A stretch of 64,000 nt of DNA from Lamellibrachia columna (GCA_963662155.1 OY759265.1:7612338-7676337), one strand, 5' to 3'; numbered from the stretch's first letter, positions 11,884-24,040 are shown. Numbers and translations are program-made. Notes: generated by a model from the letters alone, not told the origin.

Positions 11884-12587
11884 AGCTTGAAGTGCAGCTG
11901 GCAGAACGATACGTGTTCCTCTTAGCACAATGCCATTGCAGGTTGTCAGCAGGCACGTGCGATTTCGGGAACATTGACAGCTCGCTGAGGGACCGGTTTG
12001 TTTGCGGCATCAACGAAGACGCTATACAACGCAGGTTGTTAGCGGAGAAACCTCTCGACCACAACAAAGCACTTGCGTTAGCTCTAATCATGGAACTGGC
12101 AGTTCGCAATGTGCCATGAAACAACAGTCATGTCAACACACCTAATGTGTCGTCAGCTTCTCCTCAAGGACAGATCAACAAACTCTGTACACATCAATGT
12201 GGTCAGAATGTGAGACCATGTGACCGTTGTGATGGTCTGAACCACACCTCTCCAAACTGTCGGTATAAAGATGTGACATGCGGAAAGTGTGGTAAAGTCG
12301 GTCACATTGAACGTGTGTATCGTAGTGCTCCGACTCAAGGACAGACACAGCGGGGCAGGGGATTTCCATTCCGATTACGTTCATTTCATCCTGGTTATGG
12401 AGGAAGGGGCCGTGGGCGCGGGTTCAGAGACCGAAATGCAACGAACCAAATTGTCTTTGATGCACCTGCACATGGCAGCACAGATTATAACATCTACAAG
12501 GTAAATACAAGCAGATGTACAGAGAAGAGAGAGGCAGCCCCCAATTTTGGTAAATGTGCTGCTAAATGGACAACCTTTGACCCTTGA
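11884..12587 (+). pseudogene. Gypsy gag C-terminus and nucleocapsid
   Basis: Frame 11892-12119 carries CDFGNIDSSLRDRFVCGIN and DAIQRRLLAEKPL, characteristic of the C-terminal capsid region of Gypsy gag. Frame 12147-12587 carries two zinc knuckles: CDRCDGLNHTSPNC is a perfect CX2CX4HX4C; the second, CGKCGKVGHIERVY, has Tyr in place of the last Cys. A Gly/Arg-rich segment (GRGRGRGFRDR) follows, as is usual for RNA-binding gag tails. The N-terminal matrix and most of capsid are absent. Confidence 0.85.
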
Positions 12588-12780
12588 AGTTGACACAAGA
12601 GCTGCAACTTCTCTCATTAACGAAGAGACATAGAACATTATGGGAAGAACCTTCACCTCTTGAACCAGCTCACGAAAGGTTGCAATAATACTTAGGTGAG
12701 AAGATACCCCTCCGGGGATCCGCCAGAGTGAACGTCAGATATGGAGTTTAGTCAGCTGATGTCCAAGTGCTCATTGTCCA
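12535..12780 (+). pseudogene. Gypsy aspartic protease (active site altered)
   Basis: In a shifted frame the segment reads VLLNGQPLTLEVDTRAATSL and then NIMGRTFTS. The catalytic D-T/S-G triad of retroviral-type proteases is DTR here (codons 12592-12600), a substitution of the essential Gly. Stops lie close downstream. It precedes RT in the usual position. Confidence 0.75.
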
Positions 12781-14000
12781 AGGGAAACATTTCTACAAAC
12801 ACAGAAATATCGCCTATGCTCTCCGCGAACGGGTAGAATCTGAACTTGAACTCTTTGAGAAACAAGGTGTTATCGAACCGGTCAAGTACTCTGAACGGGC
12901 AGCACCAATGGTAACCGTGCTTAAATCTGATCAGTCATCAGTACGTATTTGTGGAGACAACAAGATGACAGTTAACCAAGTAGCGAAGCCTGACTGTTAC
13001 CCCATTCCCAGAATTAAGGACTTGTTTGCACCTCTCTCCAGGGGGAGACTTTCACCAAGCTTGACATGAGTAACGCCCACCAACAACTGGTTCTTGATGA
13101 GGAATCAAGGAAACTGACTACAATCAACACACACAAGGGGTTGTACCAGTACAGACGTTTACAATCGGTGTATCAGTTGCTCCAACAATCTTTCAGCGTA
13201 CCATGGAGTGTATGCTGCGCGACATTCCTCTTGTTTGCGTATACTTGGATGACATCTTGATCACTGGTGTTGATGATGCAGAACATAATGACAATCTGTC
13301 CAAAGTCTTGGATAGACTTAACAAGCTTGACTGAGACTGAATGCTGGAAAGTGCTACTTCACGAGAGAATCGGTGAAGTGTCTGGGATACCGCATCCATG
13401 CACAAGGATTGCATCCACTCGAGGAAAAAGTGCAAGCTCTGGTGTCAGCACCAGCGCCACAGAATGTGACGGAACTGAAATCATTCCTTGGAATAGTACA
13501 GTATTACCAAAAATTCTTACCAAATCTCGCAACGACACTAGCGCCACTATATCGGCTGCTACAGAAACTGTTTCCTTGGGCATGGATGAAGAAGACAGAT
13601 CATGCTTTCCAAAAGGTCAAGTCCCACTTGGCCTCCTGTCAACTACTGGCACACTACGATCCCAACCTTCCGGTCCACCTGGCCTGTGATGCCTCGCCAT
13701 ACGGAGTAGGCGCTGTCCTGTCGCACATCATGCCAGATGGCTCAGAGAAGCCTGTAGCTTATGCTTCTCGTTCCTTGCTACAGCGGAGAAGAACTACTCC
13801 AAGCTTGACAAAGAAGCATTAGCCATTATCTTCGGAATAAAACGATTCCACCAATACATCTATGGAAGGAAGTTTCAATTGGTATCAGACCACAAATCTT
13901 TGATGAGTATACTGGACACACAGAAAGGCATTCCCGTAACGGCTTCTGCGAGACTGCAGCGATGGGCACTTATGCTACCGATGCCGCAGAGTGGGCCTAC
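12767..14000 (+). pseudogene. Gypsy reverse transcriptase and RNase H
   Basis: RT: ELELFEKQGVIEPVKYSERA, VRICGDNKMTVNQV and [11 protein letters not shown] at 12840-13030; [19 protein letters not shown] across a frameshift near 13060; then [16 protein letters not shown] near 13240, which holds the catalytic YLDD. The connection LGYRIHAQGLHPLEEKVQAL and LKSFLGIVQYYQKFLPNLA lies at 13380-13530. RNase H: VHLACDASPYGVGAVLSH near 13675, KPVAYASRSL, KLDKEALAIIFGIKRFHQYI and LVSDHKSLMSIL near 13885. Frameshifts near 13060, 13180, 13370 and 13790 and stops break the frame. Confidence 0.88.
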
Positions 14001-15259
14001 ACCAGTTCCCGGTGATACAATCATGCTACTAGTGAAGATGGAGGAATTCCCAGCGAATGTGTCCCGTATTCGGACATGGACAAACAAAGATCCGTTGTCG
14101 TCGCGTGTGAGGAAACTTATACAATGCGGTTTTCCTGAACATCTGAAGTCGTACAAGGATTTGAAACCATACATGCAGCGGAAATTTGAACTCGGTTTTC
14201 AAGATCAGGTGCTCCTTTGGGGAAATAGAGCACACACAGTTATCGTACGAATGAAGGCCCTAGCTAGAGGTCTGGTCTGGTGGCCAGGTATCGTGCAGCT
14301 CCTGCTGAAGCAAGATTGCATCCATGGGATTGGCCAGAGAAACCATGGTCTCGACTCCGTCTAGACTATGCTGGTCCTCTACAAGGGAAGATGTTCCTGG
14401 TCCTCATCGACGCGCATTCCAAATGAATGGATGTATTTCTGGTGCATAGTGTAACAACAAGTGCTACACTGGAATGTTTGAGACGAACATTTGCTATCCA
14501 TGGCATCGCTGAAACCGTTGTGACCGATAATGGTACTTGTTTTATAAGTGAGGAGTTTGCGAGTTGTATGTCGAACAATGGTATTCAACATATCTGTGTG
14601 GCACCTTATCATCCTGCTTCCAATGGTAAGGCTGAGAGAGCAGTTCAGACCTTCAAACAAGGTTTTGCGAGAAGGTGGGAGGAACAGTCGAAACCAGAGT
14701 GTCCAGGTTCTTATTCCGTTACCGGAATACCCCGCAAAGCACAACAGGGTTGTCTCCGGCAGAGATGTTACTGAGGCGACGTCCGCGTTCGCATCTTGAC
14801 TTGATGCACCCATACATTGGCCAGCGTGTCCACCAACGACAACAGAAACAAGTGGAGTCTCACGACGTGCATGCTAAGGATCGCACACTCGGAGTTGGCG
14901 ACACAGTGTATGTGATGAACTTCACTGGCAAGACAAAATGGCGTTATGGAACAGACTGGTCCAGTGTCATTCGGGGTCCGCCTTGGTGATGGGAGAGTAG
15001 TGCGCAGACACGTCGACCAGTGAGAAGTCGTCGTGTAAATGATGAAAAGGAGAAGATTTCGGCGTCTGAGAATAAACTGCCTCCTGGACTGTTTTCCGAA
15101 CTGCCTTCTGAAACGTAAGAACCTGTTCAGGCAGATCCACCTGAAGTAACTCAACCAGAGATAGAATCACCCCACACACCTGGACAGAACTGTACACTCA
15201 GTGCAAATCTTCGTAGACCCAGAAGAATCCGAAGAGCACCTGAGAAACTGAAACACTGA
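14001..15259 (+). pseudogene. Gypsy integrase and pol C-terminus
   Basis: A zinc-binding region precedes VRMKALARGLVWWPGI (14250-14290). The catalytic core has D at 14409-14411 (LIDAHSK), D at 14526-14528 (VTDNGTCF) and E at 14634-14636 (NGKAERAVQTFK), a perfect D...DX35E arrangement. A TGA at 14424-14426 interrupts the SK(W)MDV block. After a frameshift near 14680, FRYRNTPQSTTGLSPAEMLL and a basic C-terminal region (LRRPRRIRRAPEKLKH) follow, ending at TGA 15257-15259. Confidence 0.87.
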
Positions 15260-15386
15260 GTTATATAATCTTAGCATCATAGAGTTCCATAATCAATATA
15301 CCTAGAACTTGAGACTCTCAGTAGTTTTACGCACTGAAGTTTAGTGCATACAATTATCATACATTTATTCAATTATCATGCATCTA

Positions 15387-15518
15387 AAGGGGTGTGTGAT
15401 ATCCTGCTATCAGATTATGCACGCTCCCCGTATATGTGATTAAAGTAGTAGTTGTTTCCGAACAACGTGTATTACTTATTCGTGCGGAGGCTGGACGTTT
15501 GCTTGCTCCATACAAATA
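15387..15518 (+). repeat. Possible partial 3' LTR of the plus-strand Gypsy element
   Basis: A purine run directly before TGTGTGATATCC sits where polypurine tract and LTR start are expected, about 130 bp after the pol stop. The right boundary is inferred from where inverted RNase H sequence begins (15545). No second LTR exists in the window for comparison. Confidence 0.4.
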
Positions 15519-15544
15519 GATATGGAAATGTTCTGCGCTCCAGA

Positions 15545-16400
15545 CTACTGCGAGCATTTCCCAAGAGGACTGGCATCAGCAAACACTTCCAAGAGCGTGT
15601 TTCGGTCGAAGTATGTCATCGTGCTGGTGTTCGTCAACGCATTTGTTAGAGCTTGAAAGGATTGTTCCTGATGCTGTTCACAAATCCATGGTTCATCTTG
15701 CCTGGTTAGTTCACGTAGTGGAGCAACGATGGTAGCAAAGTTAGCTATGAACCTGAACACATACTGAGCCATGCCAAGAAGTGATCGAACTTCTGAAGCA
15801 TTGGTTGGTCGAGGTGCGTTCTTGATCGATTCGATTGCTTTGGATCTGCTCGGAATGCATGTGCACACAAAACGTGACCACAGAATGTAATAGCTGGGAG
15901 AACTTGCACTTCACTTTGTTCAAAGGTGCGTTGTTCTCTCGTAGCCGATTCACGCCCACTTTCAATTTGCATCGTGTTCTGCGACCGTCTTGCCGTAAAC
16001 GATGATATTCCAGATGTTGCGACATCCATTTTAGCCATGTAGTAACTCTGCGACTGTGTTTTGGAAGATTTATGAGGCAGCATTTATGCCAAACATTAGT
16101 CACTTGCACCTGTATAGCGCTACATGTGTGCTAAACGTTGTGATGTGACGACTAGCAGGATCAAGTTCAAGTTGATGATAGCCTGCCTTCAAGACCAATG
16201 TGCTGAACGTTGTCGCGCCGTTCAGGTCTATGATCAAGTCGTCAATCGTGGGCATAAGATATTTATCCCATTGCACTGCCTTGTTTGCTTCACGCATATC
16301 CACGCAAATGCGGACTTCTCCTGATTTCTTCTTAGGAACAACCACAAATGGGGAAACCCAAGACGTTTGACTTTCTGTCTTCTCAATGACGTTTTCAGCC
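15545..16400 (-). pseudogene. Gypsy RT and start of RNase H (minus strand)
   Basis: RT begins with FPHLWLFLRRNQEK-type sequence, then KKSGEVRICVDMREANKAV, PTIDDLIIDLNGATTFSTL and GYHQLELDPASRHITTFSTH (16345-16100). The fingers-palm segment with the YxDD catalytic motif is deleted between about 16100 and 15960; KVKCKFSQLLHSVVTFCGHV resumes at about 15930. Next come ASEVRSLLGMAQYVFRFIAN and the RNase H block LLEVFADASPLG, where the sequence stops at 15545 at the border with the opposite element. Confidence 0.85.
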
Positions 16401-16588
16401 TCAAGACGGACTAATTCCTATTCAACATCTTTGCGGATTTGGAAAGGAATGCGTCGACGTAGCTGCTGTTTTGGTGCCACCGATTCGTCGATTTGAAGCG
16501 ATACCATTCTGTTGTGAAATGCACCATTGTATTGAATATCAAGGTTGGTGATTCCTATGACAGGCATAGGTGTGTCTGAGCCATGCGG

Positions 16589-16855
16589 TTAAACGCGAGT
16601 TGGTGATAACTGCAACAGTGGTTTATTTCGTAGTCTCTGGAATGTGGACGATTCGAGGATGTTCACAGATGCGCCCGAATCCACAATCATCTGAACAGAC
16701 TGACCTTGAACCTTGACCTGACACTTCGGGATACAACTGCTGGAGCACTGTGTGATATACACACGCTCGCTCTGTGGCGTGTCTTTGATAACACTGTTTG
16801 CAGCAAAACCATAGTCATGTTCATTTGAAAGAGACTGTACAAAGTCTGTTGTCAC
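16589..16855 (-). pseudogene. Gypsy aspartic protease (minus strand)
   Basis: The 88-codon frame carries CQVKVQGQSVQMIVDSGASV, with an intact DSGA active-site motif, followed by NILESSTFQRL. This is the expected size and location for a Gypsy protease between gag and RT. It is one of the few blocks here with its catalytic signature intact. Confidence 0.85.
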
Positions 16856-16869
16856 AACGTGGCAGCGTC

Positions 16870-17070
16870 ATGTCGAGATTTGTTCCACGTTGAACGACAG
16901 ACGGTGGAGAATGTTTTCACACGAATTGCACCTTTTTACACTTGCAGGACATCCAGAATGTTGTGGTAGTCGATTTCCACAGTAGTTACAAATGTTACGC
17001 TTGTCTGATATAGCACGTTTGCTGTTTTCAGCGTTATATCGATGATATGAACTGCGTCGAGGTTGCTGAC
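16870..17070 (-). pseudogene. Gypsy nucleocapsid zinc-knuckle region (minus strand)
   Basis: Read on the minus strand, the region encodes KRNICNYCGNRLPQHSGCPA followed by a second cluster CNSCENILHRL. The first cluster is CX2CX6HX2C, a spacing variant of the retroelement knuckle; the second is incomplete. It lies between gag capsid and protease as expected. Confidence 0.65.
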
Positions 17071-17108
17071 CTCGTTTGTAGTCGGGACTGCTGGCTCGGT
17101 GGCTCCCT

Positions 17109-17685
17109 CTAGCGATTGGAGTGTGGTGAAATTGATTCCGCGAGCAGTCTTTGTGTGTCCTTCGACTTCAGCATCTTGTTTTTGCTCACTTCGACTGCTC
17201 GAGCAGCTGCTATCAGCTGATCAAGGGTGAAATAAATGCACGGCGGTGGGCAGATTGAGAACGACACGCAATTATTACCTGATGTGCAATTTATTTGTCT
17301 GTGTTCACAAAATCGCATGATTTTGCCAATTTCCATTTCTCCCTGTGTAGCCAGACGAAAATTATATATTTCGTAAGCAGTGCTTGTCTTCGGACTAAAG
17401 TATGCCGTCAGTGGTTTTGAAGCTGTTTGGCAAACACTGACGTCGTTTGTGGCTTCTTGTACAGTCAGTGTGTCGAATATATCGTCTATTTCGTGTCTAG
17501 CGTGGTTGAGTAATAATGCACGCATAAGCACTGGGTCTGAAATAGCCATGGCTGTTGTCAAACGGTCATCTCGGGATAACTATTTTTTTCAACGTGGTCC
17601 GATTTCTATATGTTCGTAAATCGAACTGTTGGAAGTATGGTAGAGCCATAATACTTGCGTCATCGGGATTGTCGTGGACTGTTGA

Positions 17686-17688
<3 letters not shown>
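17109..17688 (-). pseudogene. Gypsy gag, left palindrome arm
   Basis: The 150-codon frame 17561-17109 reads MRALLLNHARHEIDDIFDTL, then SKPLTAYFSPKTSTAYEIYN and LDQLIAAARAVEVSK, typical of Gypsy capsid. Upstream on the same strand another frame holds the gag N-terminus (MALPYFQQFD) and a TGA/frameshift lies between. Positions 17142-17688 are repeated in inverted orientation at 18417-18965 with only a few differences (for example Lys/Glu in GEMEIGK/EIMRF). The N-terminal end is cut by a (TA)n tract at 17690. Confidence 0.85.

Positions 17689-17689
<1 letters not shown>

Positions 17690-17772
<83 letters not shown>
17690..17772. repeat. (TA)n tract 1
   Basis: Uninterrupted TA dinucleotides separate inverted gag (left) from a CR1 RT scrap starting with the YINDLDD codons (right). 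Confidence 0.97.
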
Positions 17773-18401
<629 letters not shown>

Positions 18402-18416
<15 letters not shown>

Positions 18417-18965
18417 TCTTCAACAGTCCACGACAATCCCGATGACGCAAGTATTATGGCTCTACCATACTTCCAACAGTTCGATTTACGAACATATAGA
18501 AATCGGACCACGTTGAAAAAAATAGTTATCCCGAGATGACCGTTTGACAACAGCCATGGCTATTTCAGACCCAGTGCTTATGCGTGCATTATTACTCAAC
18601 CACGCTAGACACGAAATAGACGATATATTCGACACACTGACTGTACAAGAAGCCACAAACGACGTCAGTGTTTGCCAAACAGCTTCAAAACCACTGACGG
18701 CATACTTTAGTCCGAAGACAAGCACTGCTTACGAAATATATAATTTTCGTCTGGCTACACAGGGAGAAATGGAAATTGGCGAAATCATGCGATTTTGTGA
18801 ACACAGACAAATAAATTGCACATCAGGTAATAATTGCGTGTCGTTCTCAATCTGCCCACCGCCGTGCATTTATTTCACCCTTGATCAGCTGATAGCAGCT
18901 GCTCGAGCAGTCGAAGTGAGCAAAAAAACAAGCTGCTGAAGTCGAAGGACACACAAAGACTGCTC
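18402..18965 (+). pseudogene. Gypsy gag, right palindrome arm
   Basis: An ATG at 18402 opens a frame reading [20 protein letters not shown] and then LPYFQQFDLRTYRNR, stopped by TGA near 18537; after a frameshift the capsid frame 18544-18939 continues as in the left arm. Similarity to the left arm ends at 18965 (GACTGCTC), after which the sequence switches to an inverted copy of the gag-leader/CR1 junction. An extra A in an A-run near 18925 shifts the frame relative to the left arm. Confidence 0.85.
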
Positions 18966-19490
<525 letters not shown>

Positions 19491-19624
19491 AGCCCTGCAA
19501 TAGCATCCAAAAAACTTTACACTACTGACTGCTGTCACCTAGCGAATGGCATTACAACTACGAAAGTTAGGAAGACGCTAGTTCATCCTCACTAGGTGGC
19601 GCTCCTGTACACAGCTGGGCAGGT

Positions 19625-19790
19625 AATCGGCTGCGAGTTTTTTTTTTGAGCATGTAGGTTGAGCACCATGGGCATATGTGAACCAATGTGGTGCCCAGAT
19701 TTCTTCACGTGATGCATACATTATGGAGAATCTTTACACGTGGTTTGGTACGGCAGCTTGCGCCAACACGTGCACGTGTTCACTAACAGA
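19625..19790 (+). repeat. Dispersed repeat family, + copy
   Basis: Begins near CGGCTGCGAGTTTTTT and continues through GAGCATGTAGGTTGAGCACC to TGCGCCAACACGTGCACGTG. The reverse complement of 21075-21225 matches it over its length (about 80 percent by eye), and a shorter copy is inverted at 22040-22140. Confidence 0.75.
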
Positions 19791-20059
19791 GGCCCGACCA
19801 CAGTTGACCTTACTGTTTATTGCTTCACAGAATGTAGGGCGTATTCTCAAGTCTCAAGTGGTTATACTCCAAACAGCCCAAACTTGGGCTAACGCAGGAG
19901 TTTGTGGTGGACTGTGCGCATGCGCTGTGGGTGGTACATTCGACTAAAAGACTAGTATCTTTAATGTTGCTGAAATGGTTTTATCTGATAGTTTTATTCA
20001 TTTTATGTATAGGATGTTAAACGAAAATTTTGAATAGGTTGTTTATATGTATGGATACT

Positions 20060-20470
20060 GTTGCTGTCTTGCCACATGCACATATAGACAGTCTCCATAC
20101 CCACACCATGGATACGTTTACGCTGAGCACTGTGTTTTAAAGGCAGTTTAGGTGAGGAGGTGTGGTGAAAGGGAGTTCCATAATAGCTTCTTGAAATGAT
20201 TTTGGGTTTTTTATGTTGGTAATTTTTGGTGGAATCATATTCCATATGCGAATGGCTCGGGGATAAAATGAAAAGACCATTGCATGTATACGACACCTGG
20301 GGGTTATGTATTGTCCACGGGTTCGAGAGCGGGTTAGTAGGCCTGGGGGGGGGTGATCTCAATAATGTTATTTCAAATTTTGTAAAAGGTTGTGGCTTGT
20401 TTAATGATGCGTTTTCGTTCGAGATGTGATATGCGAATTTAAACAATTCATATGATGTGACATAAGTGCA
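20060..20470 (-). pseudogene. Non-LTR retrotransposon RT C-terminus
   Basis: On the minus strand, across two frames: RISHLERKRIIKQATTFYKI, NNIIEITPPQAY, and WSFHFIPEPFAYGI followed by QKLPT. This matches the conserved LINE ORF2 tail pattern RR...L..FYKI.NN...I followed by Y..SFFPR.I..WN.LP. Stops replace two Trp/Gln-like positions. It sits between the inverted copies of the dispersed repeat, so it may be their internal sequence or an independent insertion. Confidence 0.6.
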
Positions 20471-21074
20471 ACTGAGCAGGCATATTCATAGGTTTGTTTG
20501 TAGAAGCTATTGACATTTCTGTGATGAAAGTTTAACAGGCGGAGGGATTTACGGAAATGTTTCTGCTATGGGCCACGTGGGCGCATGAATATATGGCTAT
20601 TTTTTTTAAACAATTGACGGGCATCGCACGTCAGGACGCTTTAAAAGAGCTGGATGCATGTGATTTTTACAAAACTTGGTCAGCATATCAATCAGATGAT
20701 GGCATTTGCTGTGAACAATGTTCAGAGTTTTTAGTGGTCACGTTTTCTTATAAACAGACAAAACATTAACATGGCCACCAATGCAATTTTGCACTGTGGT
20801 CTGACCTCAACAAGTTTTATGGAAAAGACGGCGTTTCGTTGGCGTTGTTGGGGCGATTAATGACCAATATAAACGTGATAATTATTTGTTTAAAATAAAT
20901 AACAGTAGTGACAATTTTCGCATCATTGTTTTTTATTAATAAAGTTTGCCGCTAAATGTCAACTGCCGTAACTTCGGCGAATAATACAGTAGAATAACGT
21001 TAAGTTTTTTACACAATGTGATCTGTAGATTATAGCAACCTTCACAGGATAACTTCACATAATATGTAAGCACA
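20471..21074. other. Unassigned segment between inverted repeat copies
   Basis: No domain is recognised. A segment at about 20812-20870 (TATGGAAAAGACGGCGTTTC and on) is repeated directly at about 21310-21353, suggesting both belong to the same repeat family. Confidence 0.4.
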
Positions 21075-21225
21075 CGCACGTGTTGGCACAAGCTGCAGTA
21101 CCAAACTACGTGTAAAGATTCGCCATAATGTATGCATGACGAAATGAAGTGCGAGCACCGCACTGGTTCACATCCGCCCATAGTGCTCAACCTTCCTGCT
21201 CAAAAACACTCTAACCGGCTACCCT
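21075..21225 (-). repeat. Dispersed repeat family, inverted copy
   Basis: Reverse complement matches 19625-19790, including TTTTTGAGCAGGAAGGTTGA and ATGCATACATTATGGCGAAT. Confidence 0.75.
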
Positions 21226-21398
21226 CGATTATCCGAAGTCGCCGGCTTGCGTGTTTGTTGGTTTTTTAGATGGCCGCTTGCGCCACACGTGCATGTGTTT
21301 ACTAAACATGTTATGGAAAAGATGGCGTTCGCTTGGCGTTGTTGACCAATATCAGATACCCGTTTTGTGCAAGGTATGCAAACACCCGTTGGCGTGCG

Positions 21399-21421
21399 TG
21401 CGTGCGTGCGTGCGTGCGCAA
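21399..21421 (+). repeat. (GCGT)n microsatellite
   Basis: Six units of GTGC/GCGT. Confidence 0.85.
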
Positions 21422-22005
21422 CATGCTAGCTCGTTTGTGAAACTTTTGTATGTAGTTTTTTTAGAAATCATCAGACAGATTATTAAATTAGTTAATGCTT
21501 GTTCAAGCATTAACTGAAGTGAAAGTCAAAATACTAAATAATCACAATTTTCTTCCTTGGTGAATTTTTTTAACTTCGTCATGTAATCGGCGAGAGGATG
21601 GAGGTCGCGCCCATGATCAGCATTGACCCACACGGTGTTTGCCATTTTGGATATCCAATATTTTGACCCTTACCAGATCTAACGACTAAGTCAATTCTGT
21701 CGATTATTTTAACAACAATAGGGATTTTTATTAAACAAACTGCGCACATTACTTCAGCTAGTCACACACTACACATCTGGACATAAGTGTAATTAAGTGT
21801 AATTAAGTGAACCGGATTCTCGATGGGTTGAACCATTTGAGGAAGCAGCTTTAAACAGGGCACAACTAGACATTTACATGTAAACTATAAACTTATGCAA
21901 TGATATCTTTGGAATTAAGTTCTAAAAACGAGCAATGATATCTGGGTCAGATTCCAGATTAAGCTACGAGTACTTGTAAAAGGTTGATTATATGTGGTAG
22001 TTATG
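21422..22005. other. Unassigned spacer
   Basis: AT-rich, no open frame of interest and no recognised repeat. Confidence 0.3.
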
Positions 22006-22031
22006 TTGTTGTTGTTGTTGTTGTTGTTGTG
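22006..22031 (+). repeat. (GTT)n microsatellite
   Basis: About eight GTT units directly before the third copy of the dispersed repeat. Confidence 0.85.
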
Positions 22032-22039
22032 GCAAAATT

Positions 22040-22140
22040 CTCCATAATGTATGCATCACGTGATGAAATCTAAGTACCCGATTTGTTCACATACGCCCAT
22101 GTTGCTCAACCTACCTGCTCAAAAAACTCGCCGCCGGTTT
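22040..22140 (-). repeat. Dispersed repeat family, third copy
   Basis: Reverse complement starts CCGGCGGCGAGTTTTTTGAG and continues AGGTTGAGCAACATGGGCGT, matching the terminal parts of the 19.6 and 21.2 kb copies. Confidence 0.7.
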
Positions 22141-22189
22141 TGTTTTTCGTATAATAGTCAAAAGAAAGAACAAGGGCTGAAGCTTCGAC

Positions 22190-22266
22190 TAGTTACCGTA
22201 GGCTACTTGGACACTTTTGATCACGAGTTATCGTAGGCCTACTTGGACACTTTTGATCACGAGTCC
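22190..22266 (+). repeat. Direct repeat, two copies of about 36 bp
   Basis: CTACTTGGACACTTTTGATC ACGAGT occurs twice in tandem with small differences (TAGGCTAC versus TAGGCCTAC). Confidence 0.85.
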
Positions 22267-22547
22267 TAATCTCGTATGCCTACATTTGAAGAGCAGAATT
22301 TGAAAACGGCTTAGGCCTAAATCCATTTTTACCAAAAATGTGTTTGAAACGCTAATGCGTAGTGATGGACCATATCTTGCACGTAAAATAGCTTAGTTGA
22401 CATGCAAAAAGAATTAGATCCTTTGGCCAATAAGACACATAGTCGTCATATTATGGGCTGTTATGATGTCACCGGTCATTGATGTCATTATCGCACATAC
22501 CCAGGCACGACTCAACTTTGGCGGGCTTTATTAAATAAAGAGCAGAT

Positions 22548-22655
22548 TTGCAAAAGGGCATACAAAAGGGCATACAAAAGGGCATACAAAAGGGCATACA
22601 AAAGGGCATACAAAAGTGCATACAAAAGGGCATACAAAAGGGCATACAAAAGCGC
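22548..22655 (+). repeat. 12-bp tandem repeat, about nine copies
   Basis: Unit GGGCATACAAAA, with one GTGC and one GCGC variant. The minus strand reads as repeating CMPF, an artefact of a 12-bp period. Confidence 0.93.
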
Positions 22656-22659
22656 ACAA

Positions 22660-23963
22660 AGCGGAAGGACTGTGATTAATCTTTACTTTTTGGGATTACA
22701 AGATAGGAGTATGGTACGTTAATTATAAAAAAACGTGCTTTTTACTTTTTTTTTTATTAATAACAATTATCATCCACATTTCAAATGTTATTAATTAATT
22801 AAAATAATTAGAAAAACAAGTCAGTGATTTGTAAAAAACATGTTTAATAATTAGCACACCATGGACCTATCATGTAATCCATAAAACGAAAAGAAAAGAT
22901 TAATGACTGTGAGTCTTACAGTTTTTTGCTTTTGTCTGAATCAGTCAAAGGGAGAGTAAGCCCTTTTACAAATCTGGTCTACATTTTTATGGTACGTGTT
23001 TGTTTTGTATAAAGATATGTTAACATTAATAACGTACATCCGTTATCCAAAATACACGCATAATTAATATTAATTATACAAAACAATATGGCGGTGACAT
23101 TAATTAAAGTGGTCAGTGGTTCCCTCTGACGGTAACAGTAAAACTAAGCGTTTTCGGCTAAACTTTAACTTGAGACAAGCCGATGCCGTGAGTTTATAAT
23201 ATCACCAAATTTACAATAGACACTGCCTGCGCCAATATTGGGACTTCGCCCAGCACAGCGAAATAGAAAAGGAAACGATTTATCACTGTCTGCGTAAATT
23301 CAAGTAATTGATTGTGTATATACATGATACTAAATATAACTATTATTTATAATATTCGTGGATGTGGATATAGGGATATGTTATCCTGTTGTTTTATTTA
23401 CACTGGCTAGGCACGTGTGACAGCGACTACAAAAACAAAAATTAGGGTAATTTGTTGACCCAGAAGTTTTATTGCCATATAAACATTCACGCATAAACTA
23501 GCCTCGAATCGATAGTTATTTTGTGCATCTCATGCACATTCATGAATATCCGCCAATGTGCTTCAAGTGCCTCGAAGCACGCAAGAAAAACAGACACCAC
23601 ATGAATGAAAAACCACAAGCACGGTAATATTTATATTTGTGCAACCACATTCCACAATATAGGGCAGCGCGGCCTTTTGTGGTCAGACAATCCCTCATCA
23701 TATGCTCAAAATAAACATTTTGAATGTAAATCCGGTGCAAAATCATGCTGGCATCTATAGGATAGCAACACGATACAGACGCAGTTACATCTAAGTGATT
23801 TTTATATTTTAGAGGCAAGGCGGTTTTTTGGGACTGTTATTATTTTTCTAATGTAGATCATGTAATGTAGATCATCTAGGTTGTATGTTTGCTGAAAATA
23901 AGTCTCGTCTATGAAACACATAAATCTTACTGCAATATGAATACACTGAAGACAGGTTATCGC

Positions 23964-23965
<2 letters not shown>
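22660..23965. other. Unassigned AT-rich spacer
   Basis: No domain, exon or RNA gene is recognised. Homopolymer and AATTAATT runs are frequent. Confidence 0.3.

Positions 23966-23966
<1 letters not shown>

Positions 23967-24038
<72 letters not shown>
23967..24038. repeat. (TA)n tract
   Basis: About 36 TA units with a GGTATATATGGTATAT tail. Confidence 0.97.

Positions 24039-24040
<2 letters not shown>

Larger units (their letters stand above)
11881..15518 (+). mobile_element. Ty3/Gypsy LTR retrotransposon, plus strand, 5'-truncated
   Basis: Gag C-terminus, zinc knuckles, protease, RT, RNase H, integrase and the pol C-terminus occur in normal order from 11881 to the stop at 15257-15259. No 5' LTR, primer-binding site or gag N-terminus is present; homology begins abruptly beside inverted integrase sequence. 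After pol, a polypurine run (AAAGGGG) near 15387 is followed by TGTGTGATATCCTGCTATCA, a plausible 3' LTR start, and the sequence up to about 15518 may be the remaining LTR. The reading frame changes many times, so it is inactive. Confidence 0.88.
15545..17688 (-). mobile_element. Ty3/Gypsy LTR retrotransposon, minus strand (gag to RNase H)
   Basis: Right to left: gag (17688-17109), zinc knuckle (about 17060-16880), protease (16855-16589), RT (16380-15900) and the start of RNase H (15868-15545). The integrase part of what is probably the same element is at 11880-11424, beyond the plus-strand element. No LTR was found at the 5' side; instead gag continues into the palindromic (TA)n locus. Multiple frameshifts and an internal RT deletion make it inactive. 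Confidence 0.85.
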
